From Palleronia marisminoris (GTDB lineage: Bacteria > Pseudomonadota > Alphaproteobacteria > Rhodobacterales > Rhodobacteraceae): DNA of 64,000 nt. Below, one piece after another: positions 18,847 to 28,103 of the stretch. The stretch lies in the NCBI RefSeq assembly GCF_900172315.1, contig NZ_FWFV01000012.1, forward strand, positions 1 through 64,000, read 5' to 3'. The notes below the pieces were generated by a model, which ran no database searches, was not told the DNA's origin, and saw nothing but the letters and a program-made list of their open reading frames with translations. Position 1 is the first letter of the stretch. Each line of letters opens with the position of its first letter. Both the position numbers and the translations under genes were made by a program.

Positions 18847-19988
18847 GCCCGACCGGCAACTGGTCCTATCCCACCGCCATTCGCTTCGGCGCCGGACGTC
18901 TCGCAGAACTGCCCGAGGCCTGCCGCGCCGCCGGCATCGCCCGCCCGCTGCTCGTTACCGACAAGGGTCTGGCGGGGCTCGACATCACGACGCGCGCGCT
19001 CGACCTGCTCGAGGCGGCGGGCCTCGGGCGCGCGATCTTCGCCGAGGTGGACCCCAACCCGAACGAGAAGAACCTTGCCGCCGGCGTCGAGGCCTATCGC
19101 GCCGGCAGGCATGACGGGGTGGTCGCATTCGGCGGCGGATCTGGCCTCGATCTGGGCAAGATGGTCGCCTTCATGTCCGGCCAGTCCCGACCCCTGTGGG
19201 ATTTCGAGGATATCGGCGACTGGTGGACCCGCGCCGACGCAGATGCCATCGCGCCCGTCATCGCCGTGCCCACCACGGCCGGAACGGGATCCGAGGTCGG
19301 CCGCGCCAGCGTCATCACCAATTCCGAGACGCACGAGAAGAAGATCATCTTCCACCCCAAGGTCCTGCCGACGATCGTCATCGCCGACCCCGAACTGACT
19401 GTCGGGATGCCGAAGCCGATTACCGCCGGGACCGGCCTCGACGCCTTCGCCCACTGCGTCGAGGCGTTCTCGTCCCCGCACTACCACCCGATGAGCCAAG
19501 GGATCGCCCTTGAAGGCATGCGGCTGGTGATCGACAATCTGCCCCGCGCCTACGACACGCCCGACGATCTCGAAGCACGTGCCAACATGATGTCTGCCGC
19601 CGCCATGGGGGCCGTGGCATTCCAGAAGGGGCTCGGCGCCATCCACGCGATGAGCCATCCGGTCGGCGCCGTCTTCGGCACCCATCACGGCACGACGAAC
19701 GCGGTCTGCATGCCCGCCGTGCTCGAGTTCAACGCCCCGGCCATTCGCGACAGGTTCGACCGGGCGGCGCCCTATCTCGGGATCACCGGCGGGTTCGAGG
19801 GGTTCCGCGCTTTCGTGGCAGAGTTCAACGACCGGTTCGCCATCCCGCGAAAGCTCAGCGACCTCGGGGTGACGGACACGCGGATGGACGACCTGGTCGC
19901 CATGGCTCTGCGGGACCCCTCTTGCGGTGGCAACCCGGTGGAGCTGACCGAAGCGAACCTGCGCGACCTGTTCGAAGCGGCGCTCTGA
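18843..19988 (+). CDS. Iron-containing alcohol dehydrogenase
   Basis: The 381-residue protein is a group III alcohol dehydrogenase. It shows the NAD-binding GGGSGLDLGKMVA and VPTTAGTGSEVGRASVI, and metal-site segments with Asp/His: TGLDAFAHCVEAFSS and GAIHAMSHPVGAVFGTHHG. Family members oxidise short alcohols, 1,3-propanediol-type diols or hydroxyacids. Start at 18843 is coupled to the ALDH stop. With the upstream ligase, an alcohol group on an amino-alcohol is a plausible substrate (inference). Confidence 0.9.
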   Translation: MSPTGNWSYPTAIRFGAGRLAELPEACRAAGIARPLLVTDKGLAGLDITTRALDLLEAAGLGRAIFAEVDPNPNEKNLAAGVEAYRAGRHDGVVAFGGGSGLDLGKMVAFMSGQSRPLWDFEDIGDWWTRADADAIAPVIAVPTTAGTGSEVGRASVITNSETHEKKIIFHPKVLPTIVIADPELTVGMPKPITAGTGLDAFAHCVEAFSSPHYHPMSQGIALEGMRLVIDNLPRAYDTPDDLEARANMMSAAAMGAVAFQKGLGAIHAMSHPVGAVFGTHHGTTNAVCMPAVLEFNAPAIRDRFDRAAPYLGITGGFEGFRAFVAEFNDRFAIPRKLSDLGVTDTRMDDLVAMALRDPSCGGNPVELTEANLRDLFEAAL

Positions 19989-20077
19989 TCCGCGATCCGT
20001 ATCTGCTGGCCCTTATCCGACAATTATCGTAAGGATTTTGAACGACACCGATTCCGAACCCTTCGTGAGGCCAAAAC

Positions 20078-20725
20078 ATGGGCATTCCCGGTTTACTCGA
20101 CAGCCGCTCTGCCTATGGCCTCGTCAGCCGCATCCTGCACTGGAGCCTGGCGCTGATGCTGCTCTGGCAGCTCACGGGCATGGCGGTGAGGGCGCTGCTC
20201 GGGCGGCATCCCGTCTCGGCCTTCTTCGTCGGCATGCACCAGTCGCTCGGCACCGCGATCTTCGTGCTGGTGATCCTCCGGATCGTCTGGATGCTGGCCA
20301 TGCGGGGCCGCCGTCCCGACCACGGCAACGGCCTTCCGGCGGTCGCCGCAAAAGCGGGTCACGCGGCCCTTTACGCGCTGATGCTGCTCGTGCCGTCCGT
20401 GGCCCTGGTGCGGGCCTTCGGCACCACCCGCGGCTTTGCCCCTTTCGGGATCGAGCTTGCTCCGCCGCGGGAGGAGGACGTCGAGGCGCTGGTGTGGCTG
20501 GGCAATGCGGTTCACGGGACGCTCGGATGGGTCCTGGCGGCGCTGATCGGCGGCCATGTGGTCGCGGTTCTCATCCACGAGGCCTTGCTGCGCGACGGGA
20601 CGCTACGCCGCATGGCCGGGCGCACCCGCAACTCGACGGCAGGGCCGCCCAGCCCCGGCATCGACAACTTGCAGGGCAGGAAAGATGCGGCGGGCGGGAC
20701 GGATAGCTACGCCCGGACGAGCTAG
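20078..20725 (+). CDS. Cytochrome b561-family membrane protein
   Basis: The 215-residue protein has four membrane helices and the YceJ/CybB-type pattern. A first His lies in SRILHWSLALMLLWQL, one in GMHQSLGTAIFVLVILRIVWML, one in AGHAALYALML, and others in AVHGTLGWVLAALIGGHVVAVLIHEALL, positioned to ligate two b hemes. It would move electrons from the quinone pool or to superoxide. The last 35 residues are disordered. It stands alone after a 90-base gap and ends convergently, overlapping the ridA-like stop by 4 bases. No cytochrome partner gene is close. Confidence 0.85.
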   Translation: MGIPGLLDSRSAYGLVSRILHWSLALMLLWQLTGMAVRALLGRHPVSAFFVGMHQSLGTAIFVLVILRIVWMLAMRGRRPDHGNGLPAVAAKAGHAALYALMLLVPSVALVRAFGTTRGFAPFGIELAPPREEDVEALVWLGNAVHGTLGWVLAALIGGHVVAVLIHEALLRDGTLRRMAGRTRNSTAGPPSPGIDNLQGRKDAAGGTDSYARTS

Positions 20726-21123
20726 TCCGATGGGAACCGCTCAAGAACGGCCGTCGCTTCGATCTCGAGCTTGGCGGCATCCTCGACCAGGGCGGACACG
20801 ACGACCATCGTCATGGCCGGGAAGTGGTAGCCCATCACGTCGCGATAGGCCGCTCCGATATCCTTCTGGTGCGCCAGGTATTCGGTCTTGTCGGTGACGT
20901 ACCAGGTCAGCCGCACGATGTCGGTCACCTCGCCACCCGCCGCCCGCACGACCTCGGCGATGTTGCCGAGCGCCTGACGCATCTGGCCGATGAAATCGTG
21001 CGCCTCGAAGACTTGTTCGGCAGTCCAGCCGATCTGCCCGCCGACGAAGAGCACGCGCCCCTCGGCCACCATGCCATTCGCGTAGCCCTTCGCGGGCTTC
21101 CAGCCCTCGGGGTGAATCGTCAT
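20722..21123 (-). CDS. RidA family enamine/imine deaminase
   Basis: The 133-residue protein is a RidA/YjgF trimer-fold member with GRVLFVGGQIGWTAEQ, FIGQMRQALGNIAEVV, IVRLTWYVTD and a C-terminal AKLEIEATAVL. The Arg that binds the carboxylate in RidA-type enzymes is usually in an R-x(2)-(L/V) context, and the R of IVRLTWYV fits only loosely. Start at 21123 is chosen over 21168 because the longer start adds unconserved residues and overlaps the upstream gene. It is co-directional with the thioesterase. In the anthranilate-type island it may hydrolyse the enamine formed after ring reduction (inference). Confidence 0.85.
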   Translation of the reverse strand: MTIHPEGWKPAKGYANGMVAEGRVLFVGGQIGWTAEQVFEAHDFIGQMRQALGNIAEVVRAAGGEVTDIVRLTWYVTDKTEYLAHQKDIGAAYRDVMGYHFPAMTMVVVSALVEDAAKLEIEATAVLERFPSD

Positions 21124-21136
21124 CGTCGCCAAAAGG

Positions 21137-21550
21137 TCACTCCTCCTGATAGGTCGCGAGGGTCGCACGGCGCCCGTCCGGCCAGCGGATCGACTTCATC
21201 CTCGCCAGATCGACCAGAACCAGCGTTCCCTCGGCGCGAACACGCTGCTCGCCACCGCAACTGGCACGGATCTCGAGGTCGAGGCTCGCGCGCCCGATCC
21301 GGGGGAACGTCAGCGTCCAATCCAGGACGTCGCCCAATCGGGACGCGGCGGGGAAGCGGGTCTCGAGGCGCCCCATCGGAACGCCAAGTCCGTCATCCTC
21401 GTGCATCTGCCGGAACGACCAGCCCATGGCGTCGTCGAAGAAGGTCTCGACCACCTCGTTGATCATCTCGAAATAGCGCGGGTAGAAGACGATGGCGGCC
21501 GGGTCGCAATGCTGGAACATCACCTTGGTCCGGTGCCGGAACGCCGCCAT
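21137..21550 (-). CDS. Acyl-CoA thioesterase, 4-hydroxybenzoyl-CoA thioesterase type
   Basis: The 137-residue single hotdog domain has FQHCDPAAIVFYPRYFEMINEVVETFF, with D16 at the place of the nucleophilic Asp of Pseudomonas-type 4-hydroxybenzoyl-CoA thioesterase. It hydrolyses aromatic or alicyclic CoA esters. It is the first gene of a two-gene minus-strand unit with the RidA gene, divergent from the CoA-ester monooxygenase and sharing its palindromic control region. It probably rescues CoA from dead-end esters in that pathway (inference). Confidence 0.88.
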   Translation of the reverse strand: MAAFRHRTKVMFQHCDPAAIVFYPRYFEMINEVVETFFDDAMGWSFRQMHEDDGLGVPMGRLETRFPAASRLGDVLDWTLTFPRIGRASLDLEIRASCGGEQRVRAEGTLVLVDLARMKSIRWPDGRRATLATYQEE

Positions 21551-21608
21551 GTCTCAGCCCCTGCCTGTCGCGATCTCGTCCCGTCACTATCGCAAGCGGC
21601 TCGAAAAC

Positions 21609-21634
21609 TTCAAGCCTAAAGGTTTAGGCTTGAA
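21609..21634. promoter_or_regulatory. Perfect 26-bp palindrome, likely MarR-type operator
   Basis: TTCAAGCCTAAA (21609-21620) and TTTAGGCTTGAA (21623-21634) are exact reverse complements around GG. It lies between the divergent thioesterase and monooxygenase starts. The outer seven bases of each arm recur as an inverted repeat in front of the MarR gene at 29465-29491. Confidence 0.75.
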
Positions 21635-21687
21635 ATGATGCGGAGGCGGTGAGACATTCGAACCGGATCACCGGAACGGAGCGTTCG

Positions 21688-23976
21688 ATGAAGACCGTCT
21701 GTCTTGGCGGCGGCCCCGCCGGCCTCTATTTCGCCATCAGCCTCAAGCTCCGCCAGCCGGATTGGCCGGTCACGGTGATCGAGCGCAATCGCGCGGACGA
21801 TACCTTCGGCTGGGGCGTCGTGCTGTCGGCCGAGACGCTGGACAATCTTCAGGCAAACGACCCCGCCAGTGCGCGCCTGATCCGCGACCACTTCGCATAT
21901 TGGGACGACATCAAGGTCATCAAGGATGGCACCGAGATCACCTCCACCGGCCACGGCTTCTGCGGGCTGGGACGCAAGGCGATGCTGATGCTTCTCCAGG
22001 ACCGGGCGCGCGAGTTGGGCGTCGATCTGCGGTTCGAGACCGAGGTGGACGACATCGACGCTCTGCGCCGGGACTACGACCTGGTGGTCGGGGCGGATGG
22101 CATCAATTCGAAGACCCGCACGCGCTACGCTGACGCTTTCGAGCCCGAGATCGACCGGCGTGCCTGCAAGTTCGTCTGGCTGGGCACACACGCGAAGTTC
22201 GACGACGCCTTCACCTTCATCTTCAAGAAGACCGAACACGGCTGGATCTGGGCTCATGCCTACCAGTTCGACTCCGACACCGCGACGTTCATCGTTGAAT
22301 GCGCCGAAGAGACGTGGCGGTCCTTCGGGTTCGACAGGATGGACCAGGACCAGATGATAGAGATCTGCGAACGGGTATTCGCCGAGCATCTGGGCGGGCA
22401 CGACCTGATGTCGAACGCCAAGCACCGGCGCGGATCGGCCTGGATCAATTTCGACCGGGTCCTGTGCAAGACATGGCACCACGAGAACGTCGTGCTGCTG
22501 GGGGATGCCTCGGCCACGGCGCATTTCTCGATCGGTTCGGGCACCAAGCTGGCGCTGGAATCTGCGATTGCCCTCGCCGACCTGGTGTCGAAGGAGCCGA
22601 CGCTGGACACCGCCTTCTCCAAGTACCAGGACGAGCGCCGTCTGGACGTTTTGCGCCTGCAATCGGCGGCCCGAAACTCGACCGAGTGGTTCGAGGAGGT
22701 CGAGAGGTATCTCAACCTCGACCCGGTGCAGTTCAACTATTCCCTGCTGACGCGGTCGCAGCGGATCAGCCACGAAAACCTGCGCCTGCGCGACCCGAAG
22801 TGGCTGCGCGAAGCGGAAGAGTGGTTCCAGAACCAGGCCGGCGCCAACGGCGTGCATCGCGCCCCCATGTTCGCGCCGTTCCAATTGCGCGACATGCGGC
22901 TGAAGAACCGGATCGTGGTGTCGCCCATGGCACAGTACAAGGCGGTGGACGGCTGCCCGACCGACTGGCACTTCGTGCACTACGCCGAACGCGCAAAGGG
23001 CGGGGCGGGACTGGTCTATACCGAAATGACATGCGTCAGCGCCGAAGGCCGGATCACGCCGGGCTGCCCCGGTCTCTACGCGCCGGAACACGAGGCCGCG
23101 TGGAAGCGCCTCGTCGATTTCGTCCATGCCGAGACCGACGCGAAGATCTGCATGCAGATCGGCCATTCGGGCCGCAAGGGATCGACGCAACTCGGATGGG
23201 AGGCGATGGACGCGCCCTTGCCACAGGGCAATTGGCCCCTTCTATCGGCCTCGGACGTGCCTTGGTCCGACGGCAACGCGATCCCCAAGGCAATGGATCG
23301 CGACGACATGGTCCGCGTGCGCGACGAGTTCGTCGCGGCCACGGAAATGGCCGGGCGCGCCGGATTCGACATGGTCGAACTCCACGCTGCCCACGGCTAC
23401 CTGATCTCGTCCTTCATCTCGCCGCTGTCGAACCAGCGCAGGGACGAATACGGCGGATCGCTGGAGAACCGGATGCGATATCCGCTCGAGGTCTTTCAGG
23501 CGATGCGCGCCGTCTGGCCCGAGGGCAAGCCGATGTCTGTCCGGATCTCCGCCACCGATTGGGCGGGCGAGCACGGCGTCGACCGCGACGAGGCCGTCGC
23601 CATCGCGCGGATGTTCCACGAGGCGGGCGTCGATATCGTCGATGTCTCGGCCGGGCAGACCAGCGCCGAGGCCAAGCCCGTCTATGGCCGCATGTTCCAG
23701 ACGCCATTCTCGGACCGCATCCGCAATGAGAGCGGGATTCCCACCATGGCGGTCGGCAATATCTACGAGCCCGACCACGTGAACTCGATCCTGATCGCCG
23801 GGCGCGCAGACCTGGTCTGTCTTGCCCGCCCGCACCTCGCCGACCCCTACTGGACGCTTCACGCCGCCGCGGCCCTCGGCGACGAAGACACCGCGTGGCC
23901 CCTGCCCTACCTGCCCGGGCGCGACCAGATGCGGCGCCTTGCCGAGCGGGGCGAGGGTTTGGGGATCCGAGTATGA
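21688..23976 (+). CDS. Bifunctional aryl-CoA monooxygenase/reductase (2-aminobenzoyl-CoA or salicylyl-CoA type)
   Basis: The 762-residue protein is a fusion. Residues 1 to about 385 form a flavin monooxygenase ([52 protein letters not shown]). Residues 394-762 form an Old Yellow Enzyme domain ([61 protein letters not shown]). This architecture is that of 2-aminobenzoyl-CoA monooxygenase/reductase, which hydroxylates then reduces the ring. Databases also label it salicylyl-CoA 5-hydroxylase. The ATG at 21688 starts at the FAD motif, and an upstream ATG at 21649 overlaps the operator region. The adjoining aryl-CoA ligase supports the anthranilate reading. Confidence 0.9.
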   Translation: MKTVCLGGGPAGLYFAISLKLRQPDWPVTVIERNRADDTFGWGVVLSAETLDNLQANDPASARLIRDHFAYWDDIKVIKDGTEITSTGHGFCGLGRKAMLMLLQDRARELGVDLRFETEVDDIDALRRDYDLVVGADGINSKTRTRYADAFEPEIDRRACKFVWLGTHAKFDDAFTFIFKKTEHGWIWAHAYQFDSDTATFIVECAEETWRSFGFDRMDQDQMIEICERVFAEHLGGHDLMSNAKHRRGSAWINFDRVLCKTWHHENVVLLGDASATAHFSIGSGTKLALESAIALADLVSKEPTLDTAFSKYQDERRLDVLRLQSAARNSTEWFEEVERYLNLDPVQFNYSLLTRSQRISHENLRLRDPKWLREAEEWFQNQAGANGVHRAPMFAPFQLRDMRLKNRIVVSPMAQYKAVDGCPTDWHFVHYAERAKGGAGLVYTEMTCVSAEGRITPGCPGLYAPEHEAAWKRLVDFVHAETDAKICMQIGHSGRKGSTQLGWEAMDAPLPQGNWPLLSASDVPWSDGNAIPKAMDRDDMVRVRDEFVAATEMAGRAGFDMVELHAAHGYLISSFISPLSNQRRDEYGGSLENRMRYPLEVFQAMRAVWPEGKPMSVRISATDWAGEHGVDRDEAVAIARMFHEAGVDIVDVSAGQTSAEAKPVYGRMFQTPFSDRIRNESGIPTMAVGNIYEPDHVNSILIAGRADLVCLARPHLADPYWTLHAAAALGDEDTAWPLPYLPGRDQMRRLAERGEGLGIRV

Positions 23977-24722
23977 CGGATCTGAAGGGAAAAACTGCCC
24001 TTGTCACCGGCGGCGGCGGCGGGCTCGGGGCGGACCTTGCGCGCGGTTTGGCCGAGGCAGGCGCCGATGTCTGGATCGCCGGGCGGAGCGGCGCCCCCCT
24101 GAGCGCACTTGCCGAGCGCCACGACCGCCTGCACCCCGTTGTTGCAGACGTGACGGACGAGGCCTCCGTCCGGACCATGTTCGACCAGACCGGCCCCTGC
24201 GACATCGTGATCGCAAATGCCGGGGCCTCGACCAGTGCGCCATTCACCCGGACCGACCTGTCGACATGGCAGAGCATGATCGACGTGAACCTGACCGGCG
24301 CATTCCTGACCCTGCGCGAGGGAGCGATCCGGTTGGAAGGCTCGGGTTGGGGCCGGTTGATCGCGGTGGCGTCCACCGCCGGGCTCAAGGGCTACGGCTA
24401 CGTCTCGGCCTATTCCGCGGCCAAGCATGGCGTGATCGGCATGGTCAGATCGGCGGCCCTGGAACTGGCGCGGACCGGCATCACGGTGAACGCCCTGTGT
24501 CCCGGATTCCTCGACACAGAGATGACCGAGCGCTCGGTCGCCAACATTGCCGAGAAAACCGGCATGAGCCCCGAGGACGCACGCGCCAGCCTCGAGAAGA
24601 TGAGCCCCCAGCGGCGTCTGACGCGCCCCGAGGAGGTCACGGCCGCGCTCATGTGGCTGTGTGGTCCGGGCTCTGAAGGGATCACCGGCCAGACCATCGC
24701 CGTCGCCGGGGGCGAAGTCTAA
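23973..24722 (+). CDS. SDR family NAD(P)-dependent oxidoreductase
   Basis: The 249-residue classical short-chain dehydrogenase has the cofactor motif TGGGGGLG (12-19), NAG (82-84), and catalytic S134, Y147 and K151 (YSAAK). It overlaps the monooxygenase stop (ATGA), so it is coupled to it. A 3-hydroxyacyl-CoA or ring-ketone dehydrogenase in the alicyclic part of the pathway is the likely role (inference). Family identity is certain. Confidence 0.9.
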   Translation: MTDLKGKTALVTGGGGGLGADLARGLAEAGADVWIAGRSGAPLSALAERHDRLHPVVADVTDEASVRTMFDQTGPCDIVIANAGASTSAPFTRTDLSTWQSMIDVNLTGAFLTLREGAIRLEGSGWGRLIAVASTAGLKGYGYVSAYSAAKHGVIGMVRSAALELARTGITVNALCPGFLDTEMTERSVANIAEKTGMSPEDARASLEKMSPQRRLTRPEEVTAALMWLCGPGSEGITGQTIAVAGGEV

Positions 24723-24735
24723 ACCACCCGCCGGT

Positions 24736-25422
24736 TCAGACGTGCAGGAAGCGGTCCTTCACCTCGGGGGTCGCGAGGATCTCGGGAGTGGTGCCAGTCC
24801 AGACGACGCGGCCCTTCTCGATCACCACGTGCCGGTCGGCAAATCGCGTCAGCGCGTCCACGTTCTTGTCGATCACGAGGATCGCCTCGCCCTCGGCCTT
24901 GATCCGGGTCAGGCAGGCCCAGATGTCCGCGCGGATCAGCGGGGCCAGCCCTTCCGTCGCCTCGTCCAGCACGACCAGCCGCGGGTTGGTCATCAGGGCG
25001 CGGCCGATGGCCAACATCTGCTGCTCTCCGCCCGAAAGCTGATTTCCCATGTTGCGGCGCCGCTCGTGAAGGCGCGGGAACAGGTCGTAGATGCGCGCGA
25101 GATCCCATTTTCCACGTCGCGCGGTGGCGCGAAGGTTCTCTTCCACCGACAGGGTGGGAAAGATCTGCCGCCCCTCGGGCACGAGGCCAAGCCCGGCCAG
25201 CGCCACACGATGCGGCTCGGCACCGGTCAGGTCGTCGCCGTCGACGCTGACCCGGCCGCCGCGCGGCTTCAGCATGCCGAAGATCGACTTGATCGTCGTC
25301 GTCTTGCCCATGCCGTTGCGGCCCAGAAGGGTCACGACCTCGCCCTGCCGCACCGTCAGGTCGATGCCGAACAGGATGCGGCTTTCGCCGTAGGCGGCTT
25401 CCAACCCTTCGACTTCCAGCAT
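24736..25422 (-). CDS. livF: Branched-chain amino acid-type ABC transporter ATP-binding protein
   Basis: The 228-residue ATPase has Walker A GRNGMGKTT, signature LSGGEQQML and Walker B RLVVLDEATEGL, with the LivF-type start MLEVEGLEAAYGESRILFGIDL. It is the last gene of a five-gene import operon (binding protein, LivH, LivM, LivG, LivF) and ends 13 bases from the convergent SDR gene. In this setting the importer probably brings in the aromatic acid rather than leucine (inference). Confidence 0.92.
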   Translation of the reverse strand: MLEVEGLEAAYGESRILFGIDLTVRQGEVVTLLGRNGMGKTTTIKSIFGMLKPRGGRVSVDGDDLTGAEPHRVALAGLGLVPEGRQIFPTLSVEENLRATARRGKWDLARIYDLFPRLHERRRNMGNQLSGGEQQMLAIGRALMTNPRLVVLDEATEGLAPLIRADIWACLTRIKAEGEAILVIDKNVDALTRFADRHVVIEKGRVVWTGTTPEILATPEVKDRFLHV

Positions 25423-26171
25423 CAGGCGCTCTCCTCTTCGCCCAGATAGGCGGTACGGACCGCGGGGTCGGACCTGACCTCGTCCGGCGGGCCGGACGCG
25501 ACGATCTGGCCGTAGACCAGCACGGAGACACGGTCGGCGAGCGCAAAGACGGCATCCATGTCGTGCTCGATCAGCAGCATCGTGAAGCGGCCCTTCATGG
25601 CCGCGAGCCGGGCAACGAAGGCGTCGGCCTCTTCGCCCCCGACGCCTGCCAAAGGTTCGTCCAGCAGCAACACCTGCGGCTCGGTCGCCAGCGCGATGGC
25701 CAGTTCCAGCCGCCGATGCTCGCCATGGCTGAGCGCGCTGGCCCGCACGCCGGCGCGGTCATCGAGCCCAGCCTCGCGCAGGGTCGCCATCGCCGCGCCG
25801 TTCAGGCCCGTGTCCTCCGCCGCCGGCGCGAAGAACCGGAAGCTCGACCCGCGGCGCGCCTGCACCGCCAGCGCCACGTTTTCCAGCACCGTGAAGGCAG
25901 GCAGGATCTGGGTGATCTGGAAGCTGCGGGCGAGCCCCATGCGGACCCTCTGCGGCATGGGCATGCGGGTGATGTCGCGCCCGTCCAGCGTGATCCGCCC
26001 GGAATCGGGACGCATCTCACCGGAAAGCTGAGCGACCAGCGTCGTCTTCCCCGCGCCATTGGGACCGATGATCGCGTGAAGCTCGCCCGGGGCGACATCC
26101 AGCGACACGTCGTCGGTCACCTTCAGCGCGCCGAAGCTCTTGCACAGATTGGTCACCTGCAGCCGGCTCAT
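25422..26171 (-). CDS. livG: Branched-chain amino acid-type ABC transporter ATP-binding protein
   Basis: The 249-residue ATPase has Walker A GPNGAGKTTL and Walker B PQVLLLDEPLAGV, and the LivG C-terminal extension ending around DEVRSDPAVRTAYLGEE. The signature is LSHGEHRRLELA, with His replacing the usual second Gly, a common LivG variant. It overlaps livM and abuts livF, so it forms the second nucleotide-binding subunit. Confidence 0.92.
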   Translation of the reverse strand: MSRLQVTNLCKSFGALKVTDDVSLDVAPGELHAIIGPNGAGKTTLVAQLSGEMRPDSGRITLDGRDITRMPMPQRVRMGLARSFQITQILPAFTVLENVALAVQARRGSSFRFFAPAAEDTGLNGAAMATLREAGLDDRAGVRASALSHGEHRRLELAIALATEPQVLLLDEPLAGVGGEEADAFVARLAAMKGRFTMLLIEHDMDAVFALADRVSVLVYGQIVASGPPDEVRSDPAVRTAYLGEEESA

Positions 26172-27154
26172 CGGCGCGACCCCTTGATCTGCTGGACCAG
26201 CCCGGTGATGCCGCGGGGCGAGAAAAGAACCATCAGAACCAGGAATATGCCGAAATACAGCCGCCAGTGCTCGGTCACGGCGCCAAGGAACTCTTCGAGC
26301 AGCAGCGCGGCGACCGCGCCGCCGATGGCGCCCGACAATGTACCGATGCCGCCCAGTACGACCATCACGATCAGCTCACCCGAGCGGTGCCACGACATGA
26401 AGGCGGGCGAGACGAACTGCGCCTGGTTGGCCAGCACCACCCCCGCCACCGATGTCAGGCAGCCCGAGATGACGAAGGCGGTCAGCTGGTAGCGGAACGG
26501 CGGAAAACCGATCGCCTGCATCCGCGTACGGTTTTCTCGCAGTCCCGTCAGAACCCGCCCGAAGCGCGAGCGGACGATGAGGTGGCACAGCGCAAACAGA
26601 CCCATCAGCAACCCGAGCGTCGCGTAGTAGAACACCGTGTTGCTGCGCAGAAGGTCCATTCCGAACAGGGTGGACCGCTGCGACAGCGCATATCCGTCAT
26701 CGCCGCCGTAGGCCGAAAGCGATGTGAAGAAGAAGAACGCCATCTGGCCGAACGCCAGCGTGATCATGATGAAGTACACGCCCCGCGTCCTGAGCGAGAT
26801 GGCTCCCGTGACCAGCGCGAACAGCGCCGAGACCGCCATAGCCGCCAGGATCTGGAGCGCGATGTCGTGGATTCCGAAACTCGACAGGACCGCCACCGCG
26901 TAGGCGCCGAACCCCAGATACGCGGCATGACCGAAGGACACCATGGCCCCGAACCCAAGGATCAGATCCAGCGCCATGGCGGCGATGGCATAGGCCAGTA
27001 TTCGCGTGCCGATCAGGATCAGGAACGGATCGTCTAAAGCGATCACCACAGGCGGGAACAGCGCGAAGAGCGCGAAGAGAACCAGCGCCACCTGCACGCG
27101 CGCCGACATGGCGGAAGGGCGGCCAGCGGTCCCGGTCAATGCCGCGTCCGTCAT
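26168..27154 (-). CDS. livM: Branched-chain amino acid-type ABC transporter permease
   Basis: The 328-residue protein has a cytoplasmic N-terminus and about 9-10 membrane helices. LivM-family patterns include DLILGFGAMVSFGHAAYLGFGAYA, SRFGRVLTGLRENRTRMQAIGFPPFRYQLTAFVISG and the EAA-like loop. It overlaps livH (ATGA) and livG (ATGA). With LivH it forms the translocation pore. Confidence 0.92.
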   Translation of the reverse strand: MTDAALTGTAGRPSAMSARVQVALVLFALFALFPPVVIALDDPFLILIGTRILAYAIAAMALDLILGFGAMVSFGHAAYLGFGAYAVAVLSSFGIHDIALQILAAMAVSALFALVTGAISLRTRGVYFIMITLAFGQMAFFFFTSLSAYGGDDGYALSQRSTLFGMDLLRSNTVFYYATLGLLMGLFALCHLIVRSRFGRVLTGLRENRTRMQAIGFPPFRYQLTAFVISGCLTSVAGVVLANQAQFVSPAFMSWHRSGELIVMVVLGGIGTLSGAIGGAVAALLLEEFLGAVTEHWRLYFGIFLVLMVLFSPRGITGLVQQIKGSRR

Positions 27155-28071
27155 CAGCCGCGCCCCCCGAACAGGCCGTCGGGTTTCACGCAGAGCAGTG
27201 CCGCCATCAGGATGTAGATCAGCATCGGCGCCAGCATCCGCCCTGCCTGCCCCGCCGCCGACGGATCGAGCACCGATCGCAGCAGGATCGGCCCGAACAC
27301 TCCGCCCAGCGTATCCACCACCGCGACCAGGATGGCGCCCAGGAACGCGCCGCGGATCGATCCGATGCCGCCGATGACAACGACCACGAAGGTCAGGATC
27401 AGGACGCTCTCGCCCATTCCGGTATCGACCGACAGGATCGGCGCCACCAGCGCACCCGCGATACAGGCCAGCACCGCGCCCAGCGTGAAGACGATCGCGA
27501 AGAGCTTGCCGATGTCGATGCCCAGCGCCGAGACCATCGCCCGGTTGGTCGCACCCGCCCTCAGCAGCATCCCGATGCGGGTGTGATTGATGACAAGATA
27601 CAGCCCCCCCGCCATCGCTAGCCCGGACGCGATGATCGCGATCCGGTAGACCGGGTATTGCAGCGGTCCCATCAGCGGAACGGAGCCCGACAGAAGCTCG
27701 GGCATCGGCACCGCCAACGGGGACGTGCCCCAGACGATCTTGACCGCCTCATTGGCGATCATCACCAGCCCGAAGGTCGCCAGCACCTGGTCCAGGTGGG
27801 ACCGGTCATAGAGCCTTCGGATCACCACCAGCTCGAGGATCAGGCCCACGGCGATGGCGGCGGGGACCGTCAGCAGAAGCCCCCACCAGAAGCTGCCCGT
27901 CATCGCCGCGAAGGTGGCGATGAAGTAGGCACCCACCATGTAGAGGACGCCGTGGGCCAGGTTGACGACGTCCATGATCCCGAACACCAGCGTCAGCCCC
28001 GCCGCGATCAGGAACAGAAGCACGCCCAGCTGCAGCCCGTTGAGAAGCTGAAGCACGAGAAGGTTCATCAT
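27154..28071 (-). CDS. livH: Branched-chain amino acid-type ABC transporter permease
   Basis: The 305-residue protein starts MMNLLVLQLLNGLQLGVLLFLIAAGLTLVFGIMDVVNLAHG, the conserved LivH opening. The GMLLRAGATNRAMVSALGIDI loop contacts the ATPases. The start at 28071 is chosen over 28119 because the upstream residues overlap the binding-protein gene and are not hydrophobic. Its ribosome site is weak, so 28068 is also possible. Confidence 0.9.
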   Translation of the reverse strand: MMNLLVLQLLNGLQLGVLLFLIAAGLTLVFGIMDVVNLAHGVLYMVGAYFIATFAAMTGSFWWGLLLTVPAAIAVGLILELVVIRRLYDRSHLDQVLATFGLVMIANEAVKIVWGTSPLAVPMPELLSGSVPLMGPLQYPVYRIAIIASGLAMAGGLYLVINHTRIGMLLRAGATNRAMVSALGIDIGKLFAIVFTLGAVLACIAGALVAPILSVDTGMGESVLILTFVVVVIGGIGSIRGAFLGAILVAVVDTLGGVFGPILLRSVLDPSAAGQAGRMLAPMLIYILMAALLCVKPDGLFGGRG

Positions 28072-28103
28072 GGTCGTCGTCTTTCGCTCGGATTGCGCCG
28101 GGA

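Noticed and set aside
21616-23190. 524-residue minus-strand frame opposite the monooxygenase
   Set aside because: It is an antisense shadow, and it would run through the operator palindrome and the plus-strand FAD domain.
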